Shown here piece by piece: positions 1 to 11,645 of a stretch of 64,000 nucleotides of DNA. The DNA comes from Macrostomum hystrix. Lineage: Eukaryota; Platyhelminthes; Macrostomidae. The notes under the pieces were generated by a model that was given only the letters and a program-made list of their open reading frames with translations, made no database searches and was not told the origin of the DNA. Position 1 is the first letter of the stretch. Each line of letters opens with the position of its first letter. The stretch is from assembly GCA_950097015.1 (NCBI GenBank), contig CATNEN010000037.1:4183501-4247500 (forward strand), given 5' to 3'. The position numbers were made by a program, and so were the translations under genes.

Positions 1-2917
1 TTCGGAATTGAGAGTGTCGGGAATGACGGTTTCGGAATTGAGAGTGTCGGGAATGACGGTTTCGGAATTGAGAGTGTCAGGAATGATGGTTTCGGAATTG
101 AGTGTCGGGAATGACGGTTTCGGAATTGAGAGTCGGGAATGACGGTTTCGGAATTGAGAGTGTCGGGAATGATGGTTTCGGAATTGAGAGAGTCGGGAAT
201 GACAGTTTCGGAATTGAGAGAGTCGGGAATGACGGTTTCGGAATTGAGAGTGTCGGGAATGATGGTTTCGGAATTGAGAGTGTCGGGAATGACGGTTTCG
301 GAATTGAGAGAGTCGGGAATGACGGTTTCGGAATTGAGAGTGTCGGGAATGATGGTTTCGGAATTGAGAGTGTCGGGAATGATGGTTTCGGAATTGAGAG
401 CGTCGGGAATGACGGTTTCGGAATTGAGAGTGTCGGGAATGATGGTTTCGGAATTGAGTGTCGGGAATGACGGTTTCGGAATTGAGAGTCGGGAATGACG
501 GTTTCGGAATTGAGAGTGTCGGGAATGACGGTTTCGGAATTGAGAGTGTCGGGAATGACGGTTTCAGAATTGAGAGTGTCGGGAATGACGGTTTCGGAAT
601 TGAGAGTGTCGGGAATGATGGTTTCGGAATTGAGAGTGTCGGGAATGATGGTTTCGGAATTGAGAGTGTCGGGAATGATGGTTTCGGAATTGAGAGTGTC
701 GGGAATGATGGTTTCGGAATTGAGAGTGTCGGGAATGATGGTTTCGGAATTGAGAGTGTCGGGAATGACGGTTTCGGAATTGAGAGTGTCGGGAATGACG
801 GTTTCGGAATTGAGAGTGTCGGGAATGATGGTTTTCGGAATTGAGAGTGTCGGGAATGATGGTTTCGGAATTGAGAGTGTCGGGAATGACGGTTTCGGAA
901 TTGAGAGTGTCGGGAATGATGGTTTCGGAATTGAGAGTGTCGGGAATGATGGTTTCGGAATTGAGAGTGTCGGGAATGATGGTTTCGGAATTGAGAGTGT
1001 CGGGAATGATGGTTTCGGAATTGAGAGTGTCGGGAATGATGGTTTCGGAATTGAGAGTGTCGGGAATGACGGTTTCGGAATTGAGAGTGTCGGGAATGAC
1101 GGTTTCGGAATTGAGAGTGTCGGGAATGATGGTTTCGGAATTGAGAGTGTCGGGAATGACGGTTTCGGAATTGAGAGTGTCGGGAATGATGGTTTCGGAA
1201 TTGAGAGTGTCGGAATGATGGTTTCGGAATTGAGAGTGTCGGGAATGACGGTTTCGGAATTGAGAGTGTCGGGAATGATGGTTTCGGAATTGAGAGTGTC
1301 GGGAATGATGGTTTCGGAATTGAGAGTGTCGGGAATGATGGTTTCGGAATTGAGAGTGTCGGGAATGATGGTTTCGGAATTGAGAGTGTCGGGAATGATG
1401 GTTTCGGAATTGAGAGTGTCGGGAATGACGGTTTCGGAATTGAGAGTTTCGGGAATGACGGTTTCGGAATTGAGAGTGTCGGGAATGATGGTTTCGGAAT
1501 TGAGAGTGTCGGGAATGATGGTTTCGGAATTGAGAGTGTCGGGAATAATGGTTTCGGAATTGAGAGTGTCGGGAATGATGGTTTCGGAATTGAGAGTGTC
1601 GGGAATGACGGTTTCGGAATTGAGAGTGTCGGGAATGATGGTTTCGGAATTGAGAGTGTCGGGAATGATGGTTTCGGAATTGAGAGTGTCGGAATGACGG
1701 TTTCGGAATTGAGAGTGTCGGGAATGATGGTTTCGGAATTGAGAGTGTCGGGAATGATGGTTTCGGAATTGAGAGTGTCGGGAATGATGGTTTCGGAATT
1801 GAGAGTGTCGGGAATGATGGTTTCGGAATTGAGAGTGTCGGGAATGATGGTTTCGGAATTGAGAGTGTCGGGAATGACGGTTTCGGAATTGAGAGTGTCG
1901 GGAATGACGGTTTCGGAATTGAGAGTGTCGGGAATGATGGTTTCGGAATTGAGAGTGTCGGGAATGATGGTTTTGGAATTGAGAGTGTCGGGAATAATGG
2001 TTTCGGAATTGAGAGTGTCGGGAATGATGGTTTCGGAATTGAGAGTGTCGGGAATGACGGTTTCGGAATTGAGAGTGTCGGGAATGACGGTTTCGGAATT
2101 GAGAGTGTCGGGAATGACGGTTTCGGAATTGAGAGTGTCGGGAATGACGGTTTCGGAATTGAGAGTGTCGGGAATGATGGTTTCGGAATTGAGAGTGTCG
2201 GGAATGACGGTTTCGGAATTGAGAGTGTCGGGAATGACGGTTTCGGAATTGAGAGTGTCGGGAATGACGGTTTCGGAATTGAGAGTGTCGGGAATGATGG
2301 TTTCGGAATTGAGTGTCGGGAATGACAGTTTCGGAATTGAGAATGTCTGGAATGACGGTTTCGGAATTGAGAGTGTCGGGAATGACGGTTTCGGAATTGA
2401 GAGTGTCGGGAATGATGGTTTCGGAATTGAGAGTGTCGGGAATGATGGTTTCGGAATTGAGAGTGTCGGGAATGATGGTTTCGGAATTGAGAGTGTCGGG
2501 AATGACGGTTTCGGAATTGAGAGTGTCGGGAATGACGGTTTCGGAATTGAGAATGTCGGGAATGACGGTTTCGGAATTGAGAGTGTCGGGAATGATGGTT
2601 TCGGAATTGAGAGTGTCGGGAATGATGGTTTCGGAATTGAGAGTGTCGGGAATGACGGTTTCGGAATTGAGAGTGTCGGGAATGACGGTTTCGGAATTGA
2701 GAATGTCGGGAATGATGGTTTCGGAATCGAGAGTGTCGGGAATGACGGTTTCGGAATTGAGAGTGTCGGGAATGACGGTTTCGGAATTGAGAATGTCGGG
2801 AATGACGGTTTCGGAATTGAGAGTGTCGGGAATGACGGTTTCGGAATTGAGAGTGTCGGGAATGATGGTTTCGGAATTGAGAGTGTCGGGAATGATGGTT
2901 TCGGAATTGAGAGTGTC
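1..2917. repeat. 30-bp minisatellite, about 97 copies
   Basis: The array starts before the window and ends near 2917. Each 30-bp unit contains TTCGGAATTGAGAGTGTCGG followed by GAATGAYGGT. Most units differ only at one C/T site. Because 30 is a multiple of 3, long frames stay open on both strands; these are artefacts, not genes. Short units near 110, 460 and 2310 and single-base deletions near 1209 and 1689 shift the register. Confidence 0.98.
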
Positions 2918-3047
2918 TCGTAGCATTTTGTTGATTAATTGGGAATGAAGTTGAAGGATCAAGATCCCTTATTTTTATTTAGCGAATAAATATTAACTGA
3001 TTTAATAACTAAATAAATGAGGACAATTTGATTGCCCCCGCCAACAG

Positions 3048-3199
3048 GTGAAGATGCTGCAGAGCCTGGGCCTGAAGTCCACCCTCATCACGGACGGCAG
3101 CTCGCCAATCAACCTGTTCAGCACCGCCCACGGCCTGATTGGCGGCGAATTCTTTTCCAGGAACCAGCAGCGCGACCGGGGCTCCGAGCACGTGCCCGA
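3048..3199 (+). CDS. Orphan exon of an unrecognised protein
   Basis: An AG acceptor at 3046-3047 (..CCGCCAACAG) is followed by a GC-rich frame starting [19 protein letters not shown] and continuing through [14 protein letters not shown]. It ends at a perfect donor GTAAGT at 3200, or alternatively at an in-frame TAA at 3201-3203. The composition matches the real exons of the window and not the AT-rich flanks. I do not recognise the family. No partner exon could be placed within several kb, so the exon may belong to a gene with long introns or be an isolated duplicate. The reverse-strand frames over it are shadows. Confidence 0.55.
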
Positions 3200-3203
3200 G
3201 TAA

Positions 3204-4150
3204 GTGCGGAGCTCACGGCTTAGACCTGCAGGTGGTGATCGCAAACATGACAGACCATTGCGTGTGTGTGTGTGTTTTTATCGCCGTCAGTTACTTAGAA
3301 ACCCAAGCTTTAGAAATGCGCCGCCTGTGTGTGCGGTCAGCTAAGGACTATAGAAAATTTAGATTGCAATTATTTAGATCATGCAGCAGTTGTGACTATA
3401 TGAGAACTTTGTCTTGAGTAAAAACATATTCACTTCTCTATTGCTTATTTTATTCGAGCGTCAGTTATAACGTGCACTGTTAAATGTACTACTCCTATTC
3501 CGATCATTGTGTTAGACTTACCTACCTGTAGTCATTGTTTTTTTATACACAGGTTTTTTTCAACGCGCTCTCCTTCACCAGCACTCCCTCCTCACTTTTA
3601 ACAGCATCCGGTACTGATTTGTTTATTTTCTTTCTTATTTTTTGTTTATTCCGATCTCCTTCATTCAAGCAGTCTTTATTTGATCTGTTTTAGAGTCGCT
3701 CGCCTATAACCAGATTTCTCCGTTAGCGCAATTTCTGCTGTTGCACATTTAACTATTTATGATTATTAACTGATTAATGACTTAATAATCTACCTTAATA
3801 CCTGACTGCGACAGAAATTTCGCTAACGAGCAAGGCTGTAATGCTTGCACTGAAATCTTTTTTCGTTAACTATATTACCAGATTCTCTCATCGTGTGCCT
3901 TTCACTTTTCTATAATCTACGAGTACTTAAGCAAACCATAGCCTGAGGCCTGTCTCGTTGCATTATTTAGCTTATTTATTACTTTAGAAAAATATTCAAT
4001 TTTATTTCATAATCAATCAAATATAACAATTTTATTTGCTATTAGAGAACTGCTTTGTTCTATCTCTATAAATCCAGCTTTGGGTCTAGTTTTTTCTTAG
4101 ATTCCAAAACATGGGCAGCGAAACCATGCCAAGAAAACCCTGAAAGTTCA
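3204..4150. other. Gene-free AT-rich DNA
   Basis: A short TG microsatellite lies at about 3259-3276. No coding frame, RNA gene or mobile element was recognised. Confidence 0.6.
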
Positions 4151-4154
4151 AATC

Positions 4155-4490
4155 ACCACACCACCACACCAGGGTGACCTTGGAATCCCAAGCTGGAATT
4201 ATAAACTCACACCAGCACACCAGGGTGACCTTGGAATCCCAAGCTGGAATTATAAACTCACACCAGCACACCAGGGTGACCTTGGAATCCCCAGCTGGAA
4301 TTATAAACTCACACCAGCACACCAGGGTGACCTTGGAATCCCCAGCTGGAATTATAAACTCACACCAGCACACCAGGGTGACCTTGAAATCCCCAGCTGG
4401 AATTATAAACTCACACCAGCACACCAGGGTGATCTTGGAATCCCCAGCTGGAATTATAAACTCACACCACCACACCAGGGTGACCTTCAA
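4155..4490. repeat. 51-bp minisatellite, about 6 copies
   Basis: Units contain CACCAGGGTGACCTTGGAAT, then an AGCTGGAATTATAAACTCAC segment. Copies differ at single bases, for example CCCAAGC versus CCCCAGC. The unit is a multiple of 3, so both strands stay open, but nothing suggests coding. Confidence 0.95.
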
Positions 4491-4494
4491 ATAA

Positions 4495-4878
4495 GTTAGT
4501 GTCTTCGGCAGGCAAGCCAGGAAACCAAGTGCAAATCAGGGACACTCGTGTTTTTAAGTTGTCCTTGATGTAAATGGATTTCTTGCGAGCTAATTGGGAT
4601 AATCCCTCATTTCTGAGCCAAAGTAAATGGAAGATAAGAGAAACAATGCATGTAAAGCTTTAATAAACGTATTTTTGTACAGGGCTTAATAGAATTTCCG
4701 AGGTTTCAATCAAGAAGCCTTCACTCGTTAATTGATGGAGAAAGTGTTAGTTCAGTTTCAGGCACATCTCTTTCCAGAAAAATTTACTCTATCTGAAGGT
4801 TATTATTACCAACGTTGGTTAGTTAATGCTGTGGGGTAAAAAGCTAAATCGATCAGCAATCAATTGAAGCACACCAAC
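4495..4878. other. Gene-free interval
   Basis: AT-rich DNA downstream of the stress-protein gene. No feature was recognised. Confidence 0.5.
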
Positions 4879-4884
4879 TTTATT
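4879..4884 (-). terminator. Poly(A) signal for the stress-protein gene
   Basis: TTTATT on the plus strand is AATAAA on the minus strand, about 108 bases after the stop codon of the 4992-5480 gene. Confidence 0.6.
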
Positions 4885-4991
4885 GTAAACACGAAGAAGA
4901 GAACAATGAAGAATTCGTAGAGATTCAGTTTGCCAAGAAAAATTAGCACTGATAAGTTGATCCAGGACAGATATCAGGGCTCCAGACTGAA

Positions 4992-5480
4992 CTACTTCTT
5001 GACCGGCGGCGGCACAACAGTAGTTGGCACGTGACTGTGGTGCAGCACATAGTCCGACACGGAGCCAAGGAAGGTGCGCCGCATTGTGCCTAGGCCACGG
5101 CAGCCCATCACTACCAAGTCGGCAGAAACTTCGTGCACCATGAGGCAGAGTGCCTCGCCCGGATTGGACGACACCCGGCTGTGCAAGTTCACCTGGGACT
5201 CCGGCAGGTCGGGCAGCAGCCGCTTAAGCCAGGAGTCGCGCAATCGCTGCTGCATCTCCTGGATCTCGCGCACCCGCTTGTTCCAGGCCTCCTCGTATTT
5301 GTGGGCGCTGTGGCCTCCGCTGAAGCCCGTGCCTGTGTTGTAGTCGGGCGGGTCCATCACGCTCAGCAGCTGCAGCACATCGCCAGGCTTGGCGAGGTAC
5401 TCGGCATAGTAGGCGAGAGCGTCGTGGCTGTGCTGACTGCCGTCAATGCACAGGGCAACTGTGCGCTGTCTGGTAGACAT
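4992..5480 (-). CDS. Universal stress protein (UspA family)
   Basis: A single uninterrupted exon encodes 162 aa, the usual length for a one-domain Usp. The start is the first ATG, giving MSTRQRTVALCIDGSQHS, with the acidic residue of the beta-1 ATP-site region (CIDGS). The C-terminal nucleotide-binding motif G-2x-G-9x-G-S/T is intact (Gly126, Gly129, Gly139-Ser140), followed by the beta-5 strand VPTTVV. ATP binding is therefore expected; the biological role cannot be read from sequence. Usp proteins of this kind are cytosolic and are often expanded in flatworms and other invertebrates. The gene is transcribed away from the orphan exon side and has its own poly(A) signal. It is confidently coding: GC-rich third positions and full domain coverage. 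Plus-strand frames across it are shadows. Confidence 0.93.
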   Translation of the reverse strand: MSTRQRTVALCIDGSQHSHDALAYYAEYLAKPGDVLQLLSVMDPPDYNTGTGFSGGHSAHKYEEAWNKRVREIQEMQQRLRDSWLKRLLPDLPESQVNLHSRVSSNPGEALCLMVHEVSADLVVMGCRGLGTMRRTFLGSVSDYVLHHSHVPTTVVPPPVKK

Positions 5481-6060
5481 TGTTTTTGTTTTCGGGCGTA
5501 TAAAACAGAGCTATAGTAGGTGCCGGCAGTGCTGCGACCTATTTATGCTCGCTATTTTTCTTCACGGTGTATCGAATTGCGTGCGAACCCAAAGGGTTTC
5601 TTATACACAATTTATTCTGCTCACTCACTGCTGCTGTCCGTGCGGTACAGTTTGGAGTTGTCCGAGGGAGCTGAAGAGAATAATAGTATGGCTGTTTTGC
5701 TCATGCCAGGAGCACGCAGTGAAACTGCCAGCGGGGTGGTTTCCGCAGATTGCTATTTAGCTGCACATACCATTCGCCCTTAGATTGACCCTAATATATT
5801 GTATTGCAGCTGCAGCAGCATTTGTAGCACCTGACCAGCACCTCAAGCTTCCATTTGGCTTCTAATGGACAGCGGTGCTGTCCTCCACCTACTAATTCCA
5901 GGTGTCTTTCGTATTTTGGTCACAGACAACTGCAGTTGTTCTAAAGAAAATATCAAATTTTATAAAGCAAACCGCCAATACCGAGCATGCATAGAATGGC
6001 TTCTAATGAGTCGCACTGCACGCTTGAAAATGCTTTAAAATGTGGCGTGGCAGGTTTCGG
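5481..6060. other. Intergenic DNA upstream of the stress-protein gene
   Basis: Open frames on the plus strand (about 5446-5783) have no recognisable domain and look random. No promoter motif could be assigned with confidence. Confidence 0.5.
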
Positions 6061-6735
6061 CATGGATGAATGAATAGAATGGATTGCTATTCTGGCTCTG
6101 CCTATTTTCGTTTTTGACTCTTTTGCATCCGGTTCCCCCCCGTGCCTTTTCATTGGTTGATGATTGCCATAGACAATTTTCGGCCTTCGCCCCTTTCTTT
6201 CGATGCACAAGCGCAAAGAACTGAGAATGTCGGTTACTTGCAGAGATTATCGAGCGCTCGTTATTCTCTGGTTACTTGTTTGTCAATTGAAGTTGTTAAT
6301 TGAAGCAGAGGAATGATAACAAATCCCCTGCAAATTACAACAGTAATGATTTCAGATTTTCATGTCGAGGGTGATGATGAGGGTGCGATGACAATGCTAC
6401 AATAATGGATTACTGGCGATGCTTTATCTGAATTTTACTATTGGAGTTATGAAATTGGTTTTAAAGTTCTATTTCAACACAAGTAACTTCTATTTCGCTC
6501 AGAACTCTCCCGGCCTAAGTAAGTAAGTTCAGTTTCATCATCGAGGGAGTATACCTTTGTGTGTGCCCTTTTAGTAAGTTCTATTTCTTCAGCGACACAT
6601 CAAAACTTGTGGTACATCAATTGTCTATGGCAATCATCAACCAATGAAAAGGCACGGGGGGAACCGGATGCAAAAGAGTCAAAAACGAAAATAGGCAGAG
6701 CCAGAATAGCAATCCATTCTATTCATTCATCCACG
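6061..6735. repeat. Inverted repeat, about 115-bp arms, 440-bp spacer
   Basis: The left arm 6061-6179 and right arm 6619-6735 are near-perfect reverse complements. The left arm begins CATGGATGAATGAATAGAAT and the right arm ends with its complement. The inner spacer contains no recognisable gene. The structure is that of a non-autonomous DNA transposon or a fold-back element. Target-site duplications are not obvious, so the mobile origin is inference. Confidence 0.8.
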
Positions 6736-6744
6736 GGTTTCGGC

Positions 6745-7160
6745 TTTATTATCATTTTTCCAAAAAGGTGATGTGTTCACGAAAGATTATCCGGTAAAGA
6801 TGAGCCTGGAATCAGATTGAAAAGTAAAACCACGTTTTGTCTTTTTGTCTGCATGAGAACAGAGCTAGCTTTTCTGACTGTTAATTTATATCATTTCGCA
6901 AGTCGCTTCACAGATAGGAATATAACCAGCTTTGTGTCTTTATTTGCTTCATTTGTAAATTGTAACCAATAATGACATAACCATTGTGTTTTCTAACATC
7001 TTATATCAGTTACGGCTCGTACTTCATATATAATCACATTTTATCTTACGACCATTTCATATAGTATTTTTTACAAGAAATTTCAATATAAAAGCAAATA
7101 AGAGCTGCAAAAATAATGAGTAGGCATGAGTAGGCACACAAATATACTCATTGTTGTATT
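6745..7160. other. AT-rich spacer between two inverted-repeat elements
   Basis: No coding or RNA feature was recognised. Confidence 0.5.
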
Positions 7161-7162
7161 TA

Positions 7163-8233
7163 ATATTGGTTTTCAACTTCTATTTCAAACTAAGTAACTT
7201 CTATTTCGGCTCTTCAGCACAGCGATTTGTGTTTGCCTCCGCTCTGTGAAATACGGACTTTGTCCTTGCCTTTGATCTTCGCCGACGCCGCCACCGACTC
7301 CGCCGCAGTGGAATTATATTGGTTTTCAACTTCTATTTCAAACTAAGTAACTTCTATTTCGCCCGGCTGCTCTCCGGCTGGCGTTAGTAACTTTAATTTC
7401 GTCCGCGAGGCCGGCCTGCCCAAGTAAGGGTAAATCAATTTCACAAAAAGTAACTTCTATTTCGTCTTGCATTTTTTTCATCCGGCTTCAAACATTTATA
7501 TAGGCCATGATGGGCCTGTCACTTTTAATATTAATATTTATTTTTGACCGTGTCAGGCAAGACAATGGAGGACTTCCATTGTCAGAAGAAAGTCAGAACG
7601 CGTAATGATGGATCGAGCCGTTTGCTTGTTGATCCCCAACTGGACAGCAAGCTGCAGCCAGTCAGCATTTTCTTCAAATGCAGAGGTCAGGTGCTGGCGG
7701 TCTGTTTGGGGACACCTTTCCGTAATTTCCGCGAGGCATTTCTGTGACTTGAACAAAGTTGTGTGACATGATTGAGAGAGAGATCTCGTTCCCAATATAT
7801 ATTAATATTATTAAATATTATAATAAGATTGGGGCTTCAAGAGCGGCTGGATGTGAAAGTGTCGGCGCTATCCATATCATCCAATTAGCTGAATTTATTG
7901 CGTTTCTGCGCTATAGGGTCATAAATACACAGGGCCATAAATCTCTCGACACTCGAAAGAAAATTATTGTAATTCCACTGCGGCGGAGTCGGTGGCGGCG
8001 TCGGCGAAGATCGAAGGCAAGGACAAAGTCCGTATTTCACAGAGCCGACGCAAACACAAATCGCTGTGCTGAAGAGACGAAATAGATGTTACTTTTTGTG
8101 AAATTGATTTACCCTAACTTGGGCAGGCCGGCTCGCGGACGAAATTAAAGTTACTAATCGGGTACACACGAGCACCCCCTTCCCGCGGGCGAAATTGAAG
8201 TTACTTAGTTTGAAATAGAAGTTGAAAACCAAT
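7163..8233. mobile_element. About 1.07-kb fold-back/TIR element with a transposase relic
   Basis: The ends are inverted: TTGGTTTTCAACTTCTATTT on the left near 7165 and its complement (..GAAGTTGAAAACCAA) ending near 8232. The left end is duplicated inside the element at about 7318-7362. Subterminal blocks are also inverted: 7205-7315 matches 7971-8085 (the CGCCGACGCCGCCACCGACT stretch), and 7385-7440 matches 8085-8150. A short motif AGTAACTTCTATTTCG recurs through the element and also near 6482. A transposase fragment lies in the centre (7553-7795). Confidence 0.75.
7553..7795 (-). pseudogene. Transposase N-terminal helix-turn-helix fragment
   Basis: The minus-strand frame contains ADWLQLAVQLGINKQTARS, which has the pattern of the N-terminal HTH of Tc1/mariner or IS630-like transposases (W..LA..LG....TA...). 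No DDE catalytic domain follows. Its position in the middle of the inverted-repeat element supports a decayed transposon. Family assignment is by pattern only. Confidence 0.45.
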
Positions 8234-8239
8234 ACATGC

Positions 8240-8670
8240 ATACATGCAATACGGACTTGATAATCATAATCAAAACAGCTAGATTGCGAGAAGGAAGTTG
8301 CAAAGACTGTATGGACAACTTTCTATCCATAGACATTGAAGCGGAATGAATGTGCATACACAGAAAACTCTATGCTTTATCTCTCCTATCTCTCCCTCGC
8401 GGTCCAGTGTACGTTCATGCCAGCTTTGGCGGGGGTGGGTTTGTGGGAGTTAATGTACATTGAATTTAGAGAGACGAAATAAGAGAGGGTTTGAAAGAGG
8501 CGTGCGGGTGAACCCTTAAATTCTGCTGAATAAGAACCACGCTTGTTTTAGCTGGCCCGAACTCCAAGCTTTGCTGTCAAATATAATAAGCGCCACTCTG
8601 TGCAAATTTGGATAACTAGTTACTTAACCTAAGCCTAGGCCACAGCTCTTCAATTTGTAAGTAAGCATTC
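8240..8670. other. Region upstream of SEC61G
   Basis: AT-rich DNA with no gene. It should contain the SEC61G promoter and 5' leader, but no TATA box or clear splice acceptor stands out. Confidence 0.5.
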
Positions 8671-8677
8671 ACGCCGG

Positions 8678-8884
8678 ATGGACCAGATCACCGAGTTTGT
8701 AGCGCCCGCGCGCCAGTTTGTCAAGGACTCCATTCGACTGGTAAATCGCTGCACGAAGCCCGACCGGCGGGAGTTCCAGAAGATTGCTGCCGCCACTGCA
8801 ATCGGATTTGCCATCATGGGATTCATCGGCTTTTTCGTTAAGCTGATCCACATCCCGATCAACAACATCATCGTTGGATCCTAA
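8678..8884 (+). CDS. SEC61G: Sec61 gamma subunit of the ER translocon
   Basis: One exon encodes 68 aa, the full length of this tail-anchored protein. The sequence begins [18 protein letters not shown] and continues with the conserved cytosolic amphipathic helix ([14 protein letters not shown]). A single transmembrane segment spans about residues 36-60 ([20 protein letters not shown]). The product joins Sec61 alpha and beta in the ER channel for co-translational protein import; gamma clamps the two halves of alpha. An AATAAA lies about 128 bases after the stop. Every conserved part of the family is present, so the gene looks functional. The minus-strand frames over it are shadows. Confidence 0.97.
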   Translation: MDQITEFVAPARQFVKDSIRLVNRCTKPDRREFQKIAAATAIGFAIMGFIGFFVKLIHIPINNIIVGS

Positions 8885-9011
8885 CAATTTAATTCTGATT
8901 TAGCTCATCAGACTTGAATTTTCTGTTTCTTGACCTATGACTATGCTGTTTTATAGATAACTTTTGATAGTCATGTTGTGAATTGCTTGTTCCGCGTGAC
9001 TAACCTGCATT

Positions 9012-9017
9012 AATAAA
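9012..9017 (+). terminator. Poly(A) signal for SEC61G
   Basis: AATAAA in the 3' flank of SEC61G, in AT-rich DNA. Confidence 0.6.
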
Positions 9018-10182
9018 AAGATACAAATAATTCAGATTTTTTGTTCATGCAGGTGTATTAAGTTCTAAGTAGACATTAAAAAGTAACAAGAACAAGCACA
9101 ATTTGAATAGCCCGGAGGTGCATTAATTACCTTGCTAACTAGCTATACTTGTTCGTTATAGTTAAATTGGAAAGTTTTTTGTTGCATGAGGGCAAAATCC
9201 AAAATAAGGCAACTAAATAGCTCTTAAAATAAAAATAGCAGCCCTATTGCGTTTCTGCGCTTGCTGTTTATTGTTTAACACATTTTGATTTCGATACCAG
9301 GTCTCTACTCGTTAGGCGAGGTTTTGCGCTGTAACGATTTCGTTTGCTATGTTATAAAAAGTACCGGATGCCATTTGTGCTACTCAATAAACCATGGTGA
9401 TACCAATACCAAAGTTATTGGTTAATCTGAAGTAATAGTCAGTATTTTTAAGGCTCTGAATTTCAGTTTTATTTCAGTTGAACTAACTAAAGTCATGTCA
9501 CAGAAAAGTTTTCCCACTGAAGTGACGTGATTTGTATATCTTGTGATTTGCACAAGAAGTGACAAAAGAATGAGCACATACAAGCTAAATAATATAATTG
9601 GAACTTACTTAATAATTAGTTGCAATACTTTTATTCGTCAAAGTAAAAGAAACTTTATTAATGGGCAGAGGCTTCATTTTCTCAAATCCACCAAGATTTT
9701 GCATTGCTACCATTTGCCTAATAGTTAGATTTCAGGATTGGATAATGGGACAGTGAGCTTTATAAACTTAGAACGCGTGCTCTCACTTTTTTTCAGAAAC
9801 GATTTAGATCACGCAGCGTAGAGCAGTGCTCGGCCCCTGCGATTGGAAGCTCCGGCTTAAAACGATAAAATAAAATATAACAAAATGTTTCTTTTTTTGT
9901 AGTCTATTTAAACATATGAAAATATATACCTTACATCTGTATTTCTTCATAATTACTTTTATTAGCCTTAAAAGCTCTTAGGCACAATATAAATAACTTA
10001 AAAAAACACTTTTGTTTCTAAGAAAGATGCCGTACCGATGATTTGACGCCATTGACGGCAATAGAAAACTTAGTTTTTTTGTTCTCAAAAAACATTTTTA
10101 ATAAAACTTCCAGATCGCGTCTAGTTATATGTTTGAAATGGAGCTCTTCGATTCTTGGCATTAGCTTTTGGCTTGTTTTTTT
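9018..10182. other. Intergenic DNA between SEC61G and Abl
   Basis: AT-rich. Only short random frames are present, and no RNA gene or repeat was recognised. Confidence 0.5.
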
Positions 10183-10185
10183 CAG
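10183..10185 (+). promoter_or_regulatory. 3' splice acceptor 14 bases before the Abl ATG
   Basis: A T-rich tract ending TTTTTTTCAG lies just before the start codon at 10200. It can serve either as a spliced-leader trans-splice site or as the end of a 5' UTR intron. No spliced-leader gene is in the window to decide. Confidence 0.5.
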
Positions 10186-10199
10186 GTAGAAGCTACGCT

Positions 10200-11612
10200 A
10201 TGGGTGCCCAAAATGCAAAGCCTGAGAAAATTGAAAGGAAAAACATAGCTCATAATGCATATACAAATTATGCTTCAGGTCAAAGTTTTTCTGATCTCAG
10301 TCAAAACAGTAGTTTTCTGCGCAGCAGCAGCACTAACGAAGGTATGAAAAGTATATGTTTACTATGTGTATATATAGTTGTTGCTAGTTGTTGCTGTGCT
10401 ATATTTTATAATTAACAAAAAATTGATGTCTTTGGCGATCCTGCACTTTTCCGCTTTTAATTATTTTACAGCTACAATTAAAGCAAAATTTAAAGTAAAA
10501 CATGTCCACTTAGTGTGAGTTCAGACTGTCATTGCAAATGAAGTTAGGCCTAGTACAGATAATATATAATAATGCTGTATCCAGTACAGAATGTTTCCAA
10601 ACAGTTTCTGTGGAAATAGTTGTTGCCAGAGGAACACTGCAAGGTAGCTCTGAAATAGAGCATCTGCTGTGCCATGCATGGCCCTTGGCCTTGCAGTTGG
10701 CTTATGTGCCCTCAATCATATCGGTTTGGATGGTGGCTTAATTTGTGTTTACAAAGTTTATGGAGTCATTCATGGAGTGAAACTTTTGTGGGCGACAAGT
10801 AATGGCAATGAAATAACTATAAGCAGAAAACTGAAATACACTATCTTTTACTAGGTAGTTAGTTTAAGTTAGTTAATTAGTTAACCACTTTAAAACAAAA
10901 CCTGACAATTATCTTGCTGGTTATTCTCTGGATGGTCCAGACTGGACCTAGTTTGATTTTGATCAAGATATAACATAATTTTGTAGCTGTTATATTTGAA
11001 AATGTTTTCTTATAATTTACTAATTGTATTAACACACATTAAAATTATTTTTTCTTTTCTTTTTGTAATTTAAGTATTCAAATATGTGTATACTATTTTT
11101 CTAATCTGTTGATTTAAAAAAAGAAAAATTAACTAGTTTTTGTCTACTTATAAGTGTTTTTTCTTTGATTTGAGTACCAAACCACATTTTTCTATTTTTA
11201 GATGCAAATTATACTTGCAATATATTAATAACTTCTAACATTCTGATTAAATCTTCTAATCTGAGAAGATTAACATCTATAGATTATATTGCATGTGTAT
11301 ATTTTTGTGAGATATTAATTAAATTAGCAGAAACAAAGTTGTCTGCAATCTACATAGTTTAATGACCAGCATATACTATTCCATTGGTATATTGCATGAT
11401 TGTTAACAGTTCTTTTAAATTGTGCAGTTTTGGCACAAAAATTGCTCATTTGTTGCTATCTTTATTGGCATGGCATCTTGTTACTTAACATGCAGAAACA
11501 TACTGAACTATCACACTCAAACTCGCATAGATGGCTCGTCTGGCCAGCAGCCTACAACGTGGCTGTCATTTCAAGATGTGGATGCACAAACTGCTGGTCG
11601 TCAACTTCCACA

Positions 11613-11645
<33 letters not shown>

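Noticed and set aside
77-2962. Very long open frames across the 30-bp satellite on both strands
   Set aside because: The unit length is a multiple of 3, so frames stay open without selection; all frames show the same pattern and there is no non-repeat domain.
7890-9262. Sixteen-base match ATTGCGTTTCTGCGCT near 7896 and 9246
   Set aside because: Too short to call a repeat family without a genome search.
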